From Bacillota bacterium (GTDB lineage: Bacteria > Bacillota > Sulfobacillia > Sulfobacillales > Sulfobacillaceae), in assembly GCA_021841025.1 (NCBI GenBank), contig JAKBWA010000104.1, positions 1-64,000 of the forward strand: a stretch of 64,000 nucleotides of DNA, written 5' to 3'. How positions within the stretch are numbered: the stretch's first letter is position 1; every line of letters begins with the position of its first letter. Positions 37,590 through 45,088 of this stretch are shown piece by piece. Both the position numbers and the translations under genes were made by a program. Below the pieces are notes generated by a model. The model was not told the DNA's origin. It saw only the letters and a list, made by a program, of their open reading frames with translations, and did not search any database.

Positions 37590-37650
37590 CTTCCGAGGGC
37601 TGTCCTTAGCTTTTGCTCTGCCCCCCCTCGGAAGATGCCGAGGGGGGTTT
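37590..37650 (+). promoter_or_regulatory. Two-state hairpin over the NRAMP ribosome site
   Basis: CCCCCCTCGG (37622-37631) pairs with CCGAGGGGGG (37638-37647); the G-run, just before ATG 37656, is the only ribosome site and is buried in this stem, which is followed by TTT. Upstream, CTTCCGAGGG (37590-37599) is the exact complement of CCCTCGGAAG (37625-37634), so pairing there would free the G-run. The two pairings exclude each other. Confidence 0.65.
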
Positions 37651-37655
37651 AAACG

Positions 37656-38999
37656 ATGTCGAAGAAAATGGCCTATCAAGCCACTTCAGTCTGGGACGAT
37701 GCCCGGATCCGGGCAGAGGATCAAGCGCGTATTGCTGCATTGCGTCAATCACCTAGCTGGCTCAAAAGAGTTTTGTTATTGCTGACACTAATCGGACCGG
37801 GAATTTTGGTTATGATTGCCGATAATGATGCCGGTGGTGTCATTACTTATGCCGAAACGGGTGCTAGCTACGGGATTGGGTTTTTCGTGCCGGCTTTGGT
37901 TATTGGCGGTATCATTGCTTTCATTGTCCAAGAGATGACCGTACGACTCGGAGCAGTCACCCGAAGAGGCCATGCGGAAATGATCTGGGGCCGGTATGGT
38001 GCCTTTTGGGGATGGTTTTCGCTGATCGATTTGGTTGTAGCCAATATTCTTACCCTGATTACTGAATTCATCGGAATTACGGTGGGCATGTCGGTGTTCG
38101 GCGTGCCGCCTATTCTTAGTGCAGCGGGTGCTTTAGTATTGGATGCGGGTATTCTTTTAGTCTTGCGCTACCGCTCCTGGGAGCGAGTGTCACTGTGGAT
38201 TGCATGTGGCAATTTGGTGTTCATTCCCTTGGCATTGATGGCACACCCCAACTGGGGGAACGTTGCGGCAGCATTCGGCCGATGGCAAATTCCTGGGGGG
38301 TTTGGACCGGTTTTTCTCTTTGTGGTATTGGCGAACTTTGGGACGACCATTGCTCCCTGGATGTTGTTTTTCCAACAGTCTTCCGTTGTAGACAAAGGGC
38401 TTACCGTTCAAGATATCCGGCACGGTCAGCTCGATACAGCTTTGGGAGCTTTGGCCATGGTGATTGTGGGAGTGGCTCTGGTAACGTTAACCGGAACTTT
38501 GGCTTATGGACACCCGGGAGCCTCTAACTACAACATTCAGCAAATTATGCAACTGATTGGAGCCCGCTTGGGTACAACAGGCGAAGACTTGTTCGCCCTC
38601 GGTCTTGTGGAGGCTGGCACCATTGCGGCGATTGCGCTGACCGCCAGCACGTCCTGGGCTATGGGAGAAGCTTTCCATTGGCCCAAGAGTATTAATCTTC
38701 CCGTAAGGCAAGCATGGCGGTTTTATGTCCCGGGGCTCTTAAGCGCGGCCATTGCTGCGGGCGTTGTGCTTATCCCCAATGCGCCGCTGGGCTTTCTCAA
38801 CTTAACCGTACAGGTTATCGCATCCATTTTCATGCCGGCAGCGTTGTTGTTTTTGCTGCTATTGCTTAATGACCGAGAGATTATGGGACAGTTTGTCAAC
38901 CGGAAGTGGCAGAACGTTATGGCATATGTCATTGTTGGCCTGCTTGTGGTACTCAATGGACTCTACGGCGTTTCGGTGGTGTTTCCGCGATTGTTTTAG
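37656..38999 (+). CDS. NRAMP-related divalent metal transporter, probable Mg2+ importer (NRMT type)
   Basis: A 447-residue, eleven-helix SLC11-fold transporter. In helix 1 the usual metal motif DPGN is D56-N-D-A-G-G; in helix 6 the usual A/C-x-x-M is T230-T-I-A233-P-W, so the sulfur ligand that favours Mn2+ and Fe2+ is replaced by Ala. These changes are known for NRAMP-related magnesium transporters. VQEMTVRLGAVTRRGHAEMI is the conserved loop after helix 2-3. The M-box riboswitch upstream supports Mg2+ as substrate. The start ATG 37656 has its G-rich ribosome site inside a hairpin. The N-terminus (about 35 residues) is cytoplasmic. Confidence 0.9.
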   Translation: MSKKMAYQATSVWDDARIRAEDQARIAALRQSPSWLKRVLLLLTLIGPGILVMIADNDAGGVITYAETGASYGIGFFVPALVIGGIIAFIVQEMTVRLGAVTRRGHAEMIWGRYGAFWGWFSLIDLVVANILTLITEFIGITVGMSVFGVPPILSAAGALVLDAGILLVLRYRSWERVSLWIACGNLVFIPLALMAHPNWGNVAAAFGRWQIPGGFGPVFLFVVLANFGTTIAPWMLFFQQSSVVDKGLTVQDIRHGQLDTALGALAMVIVGVALVTLTGTLAYGHPGASNYNIQQIMQLIGARLGTTGEDLFALGLVEAGTIAAIALTASTSWAMGEAFHWPKSINLPVRQAWRFYVPGLLSAAIAAGVVLIPNAPLGFLNLTVQVIASIFMPAALLFLLLLLNDREIMGQFVNRKWQNVMAYVIVGLLVVLNGLYGVSVVFPRLF

Positions 39000-39153
39000 C
39001 ATATGGCAGTGAAGTTGTCTAAAGAAGAGGACAAAGGGACCCCCGGGAGTGAGGCGTTGGATACCGTTTGGCTATCAATGTCAGGTCGGTGTGCCGGAGC
39101 AGATTAGGAGGGCGTCTAACGTCTAACTTAGGAAGAAATAGGAGGTGAAAGAG

Positions 39154-39333
39154 ATGAAAGGGAACAACAAGCAGCTTTTGCATGTCGTTTCATATCATGA
39201 CCAAGAACATCGGGTCACACTTGAGCGTATTACCCCTAAGGGTTCTATCCGTTTCATCTTCTGGGGATTGCGGATTTATATTGTAGCCATGCTCGTTCTC
39301 GTTATTATCGGATTTAGCCGAGGAATCCATTGA
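39154..39333 (+). CDS. Small single-helix membrane protein
   Basis: A 59-residue protein with a polar, basic start and one transmembrane helix (residues 33-52, IFWGLRIYIVAMLVLVIIGF). AGGAGG stands about 8 bases before ATG 39154 and a strong terminator follows at 39410, so it looks like a real gene. It could assist the transporter encoded 150 bases upstream; this is inference. Confidence 0.55.
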   Translation: MKGNNKQLLHVVSYHDQEHRVTLERITPKGSIRFIFWGLRIYIVAMLVLVIIGFSRGIH

Positions 39334-39409
39334 CCGTCTAAAGCAAGGAGCAAAAGAGAAAAAAGGAGGAGAAGACGGAACAAATGAATCAAGAAGAACC
39401 TTCAATGTG

Positions 39410-39452
39410 AACCCTGGTCGGGAACGCAACATATTCTCGACCAGGGTTTTAA
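39410..39452 (+). terminator. Terminator before the IS607-type element
   Basis: AACCCTGGTCG(GG) and (CT)CGACCAGGGTT pair over at least 11 bases, followed by TTAAC. It ends the transporter/small-membrane-protein unit. Confidence 0.75.
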
Positions 39453-40023
39453 CAGTTTCTTAAAACTTTACCTATGAGTATCCATAGTTGTATAATTATG
39501 GTATGGAGCGAAAACTTGTTGGCATTCGAAAAGCTGCAGAATTTTTAGGAGTTACGCCCTCGACATTACGTCGATAGGAGCATGAAGGCAAGCTGGTACC
39601 CGATGAACGCACGGCGGGTGGGTATTGGCGTTACGACTTGGCCCGGTTGCGGCCTGAGCAGTTTCAGCGACTTAGCCTTCCTCGCAAAACCGTGGCCTAT
39701 GCGCGGGTGTCGAGTCATGACCAGAAAGACGATCTTGACCGGCAAAAGCAAGTGCTAGAGCTCTATTGTGCCCGCCAAGGCTGAACGTTTGAGGTGGTCG
39801 CAGACCTGGGGTCGGGGATGAACTACCACAAAAAAGGTCTCAAACGACTCTTGAATGACATCTTGGCCGACCGAGTCGGTCGGCTGGTAGTAACCCATAA
39901 AGATCGTTTGCTACGTTTTGGAGCGGAGCTTGTTTTTGCCATCTGTGAAGCCAAACACGTCGAAGTCTTGATTCTCAATCAGGGCGAGGATACGACTTTT
40001 GAGGAAGAACTGGCTCAGGATGT

Positions 40024-40031
40024 CTTGGAAA
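40024..40031. repeat. Target-site duplication, left copy
   Basis: CTTGGAAA, identical to 41199-41206. Eight bases is the usual duplication length of IS1595-family elements. Confidence 0.95.
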
Positions 40032-41198
40032 CATACATCCCCGGATAGCTCAGGGAGTAGGGACAGCATAATAAATCGTAAGCAAAACCACAGACGTTTG
40101 TGGCGATTGTCATACATGTATACTAAGCATCCCAAAAAACCGTGCGACTAAGGTACCCCCTCCTGCTTCGGTCGGGCGTTGGCCGTGCTCGATTCTGTTA
40201 TCTCCGGCTACGTCCCATAGGGATGAGCCGCAGATTCCACGCAGGCGATCAATAATCGGGAAGCGATGCCGGTCTTCATATGACGACGATTGAAGCGATA
40301 AACGAATTCTTCGAGGTATAGTTGACGGCGGGCGCGTCCGCGCCCGTGATAGGTCCCATCAATGAATGTTTTGGCGAGACTAATAACCGTGTTCACCCAG
40401 TGAAAGACGACCGGCGCCTCCGGATCGTCGCTGAGGGTGACTTCATGATCGGCCTCATGAGCATGGGCTCCCGCAGCATAGACAGGCGCACCGTCGCTAC
40501 GCCACACGCCTTGGTGTTCTACGCGACGCTCGAGGACATCCAGGACGGTGTCTTTCTTCAGGTCTGGCACGGCGTCCAGAAAGATATGGCGTGGGTGCCC
40601 TTGGCTATTGAGACTCACACCCACGACGACCGGATCTTGATCGGTACCCCGGCCCCGTTTCCCCGCCCCATGGCTGACGCCACCGAAATAGGCATCATCC
40701 AGTTCCACCAGTCCGCCCAGTTGATAGCGAGCATTACGGTCCTTCATGGCCTGTTGAATTTTATGGTGCAAGAGCCAGGCGGTATCGTACCGTAGTCCTA
40801 ATTCGCGACTAAGCGCCATGGCGGACTTGCCTCCTTTATCGACGGCGATCAGGAAAATGGCCATAAACCACACACGCAGGGACACTTTGGTGCGATGGAA
40901 GACGGTACCAGCCGTAACAGACGCTTGATGGCCACAGGCCTGGCATTCATAGAGGGGCGCGGTCCGGCCGGACCGCTGAATCGTCCAGAAAGTCTTACCT
41001 TGACACTGAGGACAGACAAATCCGGTTGGCCAACGCTGCTGGAATAAGTATTCCTGGCACGCATTTTCCGTTGCAAATTGATCTTGCCATTCTAACAATG
41101 TCATCCGTGCTACCTCCCACCTGCAACCTTAATTTACCTGAATTGTACCACGTTCCCTCCACTTGGGGATCTCTACCTGAGTTATCCGGGGATGTATG
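40032..41198 (-). mobile_element. IS1595-family insertion sequence (ISXO2-like), 1,167 bp
   Basis: Complete element: the left end begins CATACATCCCCGGATA-G-CTCAGG and the right end, read inward on the other strand, begins CATACATCCCCGGATA-A-CTCAGG, so the inverted repeats match at about 24 of 26 positions. It is flanked by 8-bp direct repeats and carries one intact transposase gene on the minus strand. Clean ends and repeats suggest a recent insertion. Confidence 0.95.
40208..41104 (-). CDS. IS1595-family transposase (ISXO2-like)
   Basis: A 298-residue DDE transposase. Residues 30-58 hold a zinc ribbon (CPQC...CQACGHQ); the ISXO2-like catalytic domain begins near residue 125 with LVELDDAYFGG, the first Asp being catalytic, and the second Asp is likely in WRSDGAPVY. 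The usual third acidic residue is expected near the C-terminus (LYLEEFVYRFNRR, which is the family's ending motif with the Asn-Arg-Arg). The frame is intact. It belongs to the element at 40032-41198. Confidence 0.93.
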   Translation of the reverse strand: MTLLEWQDQFATENACQEYLFQQRWPTGFVCPQCQGKTFWTIQRSGRTAPLYECQACGHQASVTAGTVFHRTKVSLRVWFMAIFLIAVDKGGKSAMALSRELGLRYDTAWLLHHKIQQAMKDRNARYQLGGLVELDDAYFGGVSHGAGKRGRGTDQDPVVVGVSLNSQGHPRHIFLDAVPDLKKDTVLDVLERRVEHQGVWRSDGAPVYAAGAHAHEADHEVTLSDDPEAPVVFHWVNTVISLAKTFIDGTYHGRGRARRQLYLEEFVYRFNRRHMKTGIASRLLIACVESAAHPYGT

Positions 41199-41206
41199 CT
41201 TGGAAA
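41199..41206. repeat. Target-site duplication, right copy
   Basis: CTTGGAAA, identical to 40024-40031; the tnpA reading frame resumes directly after it. Confidence 0.95.
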
Positions 41207-41303
41207 TCATCAGGGTCTTTTCCGCCCGGCTCTACGGTAGCCGCTCGCGAAAAAATCAGAAACTGCTCAATGGCGTGAAGCAAGTAGTGGAGGAGGTGTC
41301 GTC

Positions 41304-42494
41304 ATGATTCTGGCCCATAAGATTGCGCTCGAACCGAATAACGTTCAAGAGACCTATTTTCGCAAGGCTGCGGGGACTGCGCGGTTTGCCTACAACTGGG
41401 CGTTGGCCCAATGGCAACGACAATATGAGGCCTGGAAAGCAGATCCAACTGGGGTTAAACCTTCCGATCCGGCATTGCGTAAGCAACTCAATGCCATCAA
41501 AAGAGACCAGTTTCCCTGGATGCTGGAGGTGACCAAGAACGCCCCACAGATAGCCATTATCCACTTAGGAGAATCCTTCAAAAACTTCTTCGAGGGACGT
41601 GCCGAGTATCCTACGTTTAAGAAAAAGGGCCGTCACGATAGTTTTTCGTTAAGTAACGACCAATTCACAGTCAAAGGGCAGAAAGTGCATATTCCGAAAC
41701 TCGGATGGGTCCGGATGCACGAATCGTTACGCTTTGTCGGGAAAGTACTGGAGGGCACGATCTCCAGGACCGCTGACCGATGGTTTTTCAGCGTCACCGT
41801 TGAGATTCCAGATCCTCCCGGTATCCTCCGTGAAAACCAAACGGTGGGTGGGGTGGATTTGGGCGTGTCGGCGTTGGCGACACTCTCCACCGGCGAGAAA
41901 ATTGTGGGGCCGAAAGCCTATGCTGTGGCGTTGAAGAAACTCCGCCAGTTATCGAAACACTTCAGTCGGCAGATGGAGGCCGCCAAAGTGCGTGCCGGGC
42001 TGGAGCCCGGCGAACCCATTCCAAAAGGAATGCACGTCTCCTGGTCAAAGAATATGCGGAAAACCCAACAGCGCATTGCCCGACTTCATGCCCAGATTGC
42101 GAATATTCGGGCCGATGCTTTGCACCAACTTACGACCTATCTGGTCAACCTTTTCGATGTCATCGCCATCGAGGATTTGAACGTCGCCGGTATGCTCAAA
42201 AACCATAAGCTGGCTAGGGCGATTGCCGACAGGGGCTTTGGGGAATTTCGCCGTCAGTTAGAATATAAGGCGGTCCAACACGGCAAAACAGTTATCGTGG
42301 TGAACCGTTGGTATCCCAGTAGCAAAATCTGTTCCACGTGTGGGTACAAGGTTTCGAAAATGCCCTTAAGTATGCGGGCATGGACGTGCCCGCAGTGTCA
42401 GGCCTATCATGACCGCGACATCAACGCGGCGATCAATTTACGGACAGCGGCCGAGAGTTCGATGGGTTTTAGCTGCCCATCCGTTCCTGCCTGA
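41304..42494 (+). CDS. tnpB: TnpB RNA-guided nuclease of the IS607-type element
   Basis: A 396-residue intact TnpB. The RuvC-like active site is complete: Asp in GGVDLGVSALA, Glu in IAIEDLNVAGM and Asp in YHDRDINAAINL. The zinc finger CSTC...CPQC lies between the last two. The N-terminal part (LAHKIALEPNNVQETYF, YNWALAQWQRQ) is the usual OrfB helical domain. TnpB proteins cleave DNA directed by an RNA copied from the element's right end. The start ATG 41304 overlaps the tnpA stop (ATGA) and follows GAGGAGG. With tnpA dead, this nuclease is the only intact gene of the element. Confidence 0.93.
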   Translation: MILAHKIALEPNNVQETYFRKAAGTARFAYNWALAQWQRQYEAWKADPTGVKPSDPALRKQLNAIKRDQFPWMLEVTKNAPQIAIIHLGESFKNFFEGRAEYPTFKKKGRHDSFSLSNDQFTVKGQKVHIPKLGWVRMHESLRFVGKVLEGTISRTADRWFFSVTVEIPDPPGILRENQTVGGVDLGVSALATLSTGEKIVGPKAYAVALKKLRQLSKHFSRQMEAAKVRAGLEPGEPIPKGMHVSWSKNMRKTQQRIARLHAQIANIRADALHQLTTYLVNLFDVIAIEDLNVAGMLKNHKLARAIADRGFGEFRRQLEYKAVQHGKTVIVVNRWYPSSKICSTCGYKVSKMPLSMRAWTCPQCQAYHDRDINAAINLRTAAESSMGFSCPSVPA

Positions 42495-42600
42495 CAGTAG
42501 GACTGCTCGGTGACTCGCTTGGGGAGCGCCCTCCAGTGGACGACTGGTCCTTGAGACCCTAAGAAGCTGTGACGCAATGAACCAAGAAGGTGGCGACAGG

Positions 42601-42968
42601 TTGATCATTTGCATAGCGGTGATCACACTTGGACAAGTCCATCAGAACGGTTCTAAGACTTTTATACAACATGGATTGATCTATTAGGGGCATTAGTGTG
42701 ACTATATTTCCGAGATGTTCATGAGAGGTCTGCAAGAGGTGTTCGCACAAAACCCTAGGTGTTTTTATGTTGTTCTGATGTTCAAAAACATAAGGCTCTT
42801 TCGAAATCCGTTAGCCGAACTAAGTATGTGCTGTGAAATGGGCTTATCAATTAGATAAAAAATGACATGATGGTCAGCGAATGGTAGATTTGCTACCCTT
42901 CTTTTTGCCGTGAAAAGATTGGGCCGCTCGGACGTTACTCAGGGGACTCTGGGGTTTTACAGTGTATT
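42601..42968. other. Gene-free stretch before the second NRAMP gene
   Basis: About 370 bases between the end of the IS607-type element and the second transporter gene. No riboswitch like that of the first transporter was recognised here. Confidence 0.4.
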
Positions 42969-42987
42969 GAGAACGAATGTCATTCTC
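42969..42987. promoter_or_regulatory. Fur-like palindrome before the second NRAMP gene
   Basis: GAGAACGAATGTCATTCTC: 14 of 19 positions are symmetric (GAGAA...TTCTC ends, GA...TC inside). Size and pattern resemble Fur/PerR-family boxes (two 7-base arms, one centre). It lies about 18 bases upstream of ATG 43005, so it would overlap the promoter or leader. A metal-sensing repressor is the likely binder. Confidence 0.45.
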
Positions 42988-43004
42988 GTTACAGGAGAAA
43001 CTCC

Positions 43005-44228
43005 ATGAATTGGCTGCATTCGCCTTTCTATCACCGAGGTGAGCGTGCACACTGGCAGTGGCTTAGAATTTTTGGCCCTGGAATCCTGGTTATGTTAGCG
43101 GATACCGATGCGGGGAGTATTGTAACCGCTGCCCAATCGGGAGCCAAGTATGGCACTCGGTTGGTCATACCCGATATTTTTCTGATTGTCGTATTGTACC
43201 TGGTCCAGGAAATGACGGTGCGGCTAGGCTTGGTCACGGGTTTGGGCCAGGGCGCATTAATCCGGAAATATTTTGGACGGATGTGGGCAGCTCTGGTGGT
43301 GTTAATACTTTACATGATTTGCATCGCAGCCTTAGTTACCGAATACGCAGGAATTGCCACCGTGGGGCAAATGGCGGGGATAGGGAAGTGGTGGGCTGTT
43401 CTTATGAGTCAAGCGGCTTTGATCGGCGCGGCATTTTTGGGAAAATACCGACGCGTCGAACGTCTTGGTATTATGTTAGGACTCTTGGAGGTCATCTTCA
43501 TTCCTGCTGCCGTGTGGGAAGTGATGCAGGGACCCAAAGTATTGGCGAACTTGTGGAGTCTGCCGCTAGACCAGACTCATTTCGCTTGGATGGTTGCGGC
43601 CAATGTAGGTGCCGTAATTATGCCCTGGATGATTTTTTTTCAGCAGCAGGCGGTTCACGACCGCCACCTAGGGCTGAGGCATCTGAAAATAGCTCGACAT
43701 GATACTCTTGTTGGTGCTATTTTAACCCAAAGTGTGATGGTCGCAGTGATGATGACCGCAGCCGCTGTATTTCCCCATCACGCAACATTAACTTCGGTGG
43801 CTTCACTCGCATTGACGTTGGTCCCACTATTAGGGCGAGGAGCCGTGATAATCTTCGGAGCAGGGCTATTAGGGGCTAGTTTAGTGGCCGCATTAGTTGT
43901 GTCTTTGGCGGGGGCATGGGGTTTGGCCGAAGTCTTTGACTGGAAACATAGTTTAAATTCCAGCTTTCGCGACACTCCTATGTTTCACCTCGTCTACGCC
44001 TTATCCCATGTTATTGCCGTGGGGATCGTGTTAACGACCACAGCTTACGTGTCTTTAAGCATCACGGTGGAAGTGATGAATGCCGTAGTGCTGCCGCTGA
44101 TTCTCGTCTTCTTAATCATTTTGGAATACCGGGCATTGCCTCATTTTTGGAGAATGAGCAAAAACCGCCGAATTACGGTCATTGCGCTTAGTGCTCTAGT
44201 CGTTGTGTTCGCTCTGGTGACACTCTAA
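43005..44228 (+). CDS. NRAMP-related divalent metal transporter, second paralogue
   Basis: A 407-residue eleven-helix transporter related to the protein at 37.7 kb (same GPGILVM-AD-DAG start, VQEMTVRLG loop, PWM-FFQQ). Helix 1 has D33-T-D-A-G in place of DPGN; helix 6 has A203-V-I-M206-P-W, so here the A-x-x-M motif keeps the methionine that is lost in the paralogue. The metal preference may thus differ, perhaps Mn2+ or Fe2+. It lacks the 30-residue N-terminal extension. ATG 43005 follows ACAGGAGAAA. A Fur-like box, not an M-box, precedes it. Confidence 0.88.
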   Translation: MNWLHSPFYHRGERAHWQWLRIFGPGILVMLADTDAGSIVTAAQSGAKYGTRLVIPDIFLIVVLYLVQEMTVRLGLVTGLGQGALIRKYFGRMWAALVVLILYMICIAALVTEYAGIATVGQMAGIGKWWAVLMSQAALIGAAFLGKYRRVERLGIMLGLLEVIFIPAAVWEVMQGPKVLANLWSLPLDQTHFAWMVAANVGAVIMPWMIFFQQQAVHDRHLGLRHLKIARHDTLVGAILTQSVMVAVMMTAAAVFPHHATLTSVASLALTLVPLLGRGAVIIFGAGLLGASLVAALVVSLAGAWGLAEVFDWKHSLNSSFRDTPMFHLVYALSHVIAVGIVLTTTAYVSLSITVEVMNAVVLPLILVFLIILEYRALPHFWRMSKNRRITVIALSALVVVFALVTL

Positions 44229-44419
44229 TGTTCATTTTTTTCACCCCCTATGGCGGGATAGGAAGGTATTCGATCAGCAAAAAAGGGCTTGCATAAAACA
44301 GTTTTTTCTGACTATTATGTATCCAATCTGGCAGAGCTACCATAACGTATGCATAGAACCTCAGTAAAAGGAGTATACTAAACACGATTGGCAAAATCAC
44401 AAGAAGAGGGAGACCAGTC

Positions 44420-44617
44420 ATGGACAAGAAGCGGCATGAACTGACCAAGCAACTATTGCGGATTACAGAAACTACGGGATTGTCAGCGCAAGCCGCGATC
44501 CATGCACTTGCCCTGGAAAAAGCAGGAGAAAGACATCGAGACGAAGAAGACCAGTTGCACTCACGTGTTGCGAACTCCGCCACAAAATCCCATGATCTGA
44601 CTTTAGAGGATCAGTAA
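44420..44617 (+). CDS. Small charged hypothetical protein
   Basis: A 65-residue, soluble, helical protein (KKRHELTKQLLRITETTGLSAQAAIHALALEKAGERHRDEEDQL) without a recognised domain. GAGGGAG lies 8 bases before the ATG, and the terminator at 44714 follows, which supports expression. The length and charge suit a small regulatory or structural peptide; nothing more can be said. Confidence 0.5.
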   Translation: MDKKRHELTKQLLRITETTGLSAQAAIHALALEKAGERHRDEEDQLHSRVANSATKSHDLTLEDQ

Positions 44618-44713
44618 TGGAGCAAGCGAACTCATAGGAACAGAAAAAACCGAAGCACTGAAGAACGACCTTGCTACGCCGAATTCTTTTGCCGTGATTT
44701 TTGGGTGCACCAG

Positions 44714-44738
44714 ACGCCGAAACCGGCGTATTTTTTTA
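44714..44738 (+). terminator. Terminator after the small gene
   Basis: ACGCCG, a four-base loop AAAC, CGGCGT, then ATTTTTTT. Confidence 0.85.
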
Positions 44739-45088
44739 TTCCTTTACGAATTATCATTTAAGCTAAATTCTTTCCGGGAAATCTCTGTCTTCTATTCAGG
44801 TCGATGCATGATAACAGAGGTTCATCTCCCTAGATTGTTTGGCTGTAAAGTGCACAGACAAAGCGTTCCACTATGGTGAGGCCAAAAACAATATCTTCCA
44901 AAATATCCAGGAGGACGAGGTTCGGGTCAAAGGGAAAAAATTCGAGAAGGGCGGTAAATATGGGACAAACCGTGTGATCCACCAATACCGTGAGTTGGTA
45001 TCCCGAGTCAATATTGGACTTAATTGTGACTTAGCGACAGACATCAAAAGGCGCTATTCGACACACACTGTCGCTGAGGTGATAATTC

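Larger units (their letters stand above)
39503..41307 (+). pseudogene. tnpA: IS607-type serine recombinase tnpA, two nonsense codons and an IS insertion
   Basis: The conceptual protein starts MERKLVGIRKAAEFLGVTPSTL (MerR-like HTH), continues with the serine-recombinase core VAYARVSSHDQKDDLDRQK (catalytic Ser in ARVS) and ends LYGSRSRKNQKLLNGVKQVVEEVSS. Two tryptophan positions are stops: TAG 39575 (RR-stop-EHEGKL) and TGA 39782 (RQG-stop-TFEVV). In addition the gene is split after LAQDVLE by the IS1595 element; removing it with one 8-bp repeat restores DVLEIIRVFSARLYG. tnpA is dead three times over. Confidence 0.9.
39480..42600 (+). mobile_element. IS607-type element carrying a nested IS1595-type insertion
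   Basis: A serine-recombinase tnpA (39503-41307, broken) and an intact tnpB (41304-42494) overlapping by ATGA form the usual IS607 pair. The IS1595 element at 40032-41198 sits inside tnpA. The outer ends are not exact: IS607 elements have no inverted repeats and no target duplication. The stretch after tnpB, about 42480-42600, has small hairpins (CCAGT-GGACG-ACTGG) and is where a guide (omega/re) RNA would end. Confidence 0.8.

Noticed and set aside
37269..37679. 136-codon open frame on the minus strand
   Set aside because: It lies exactly over the M-box leader, has no ribosome site and no domain; the RNA explains the sequence.
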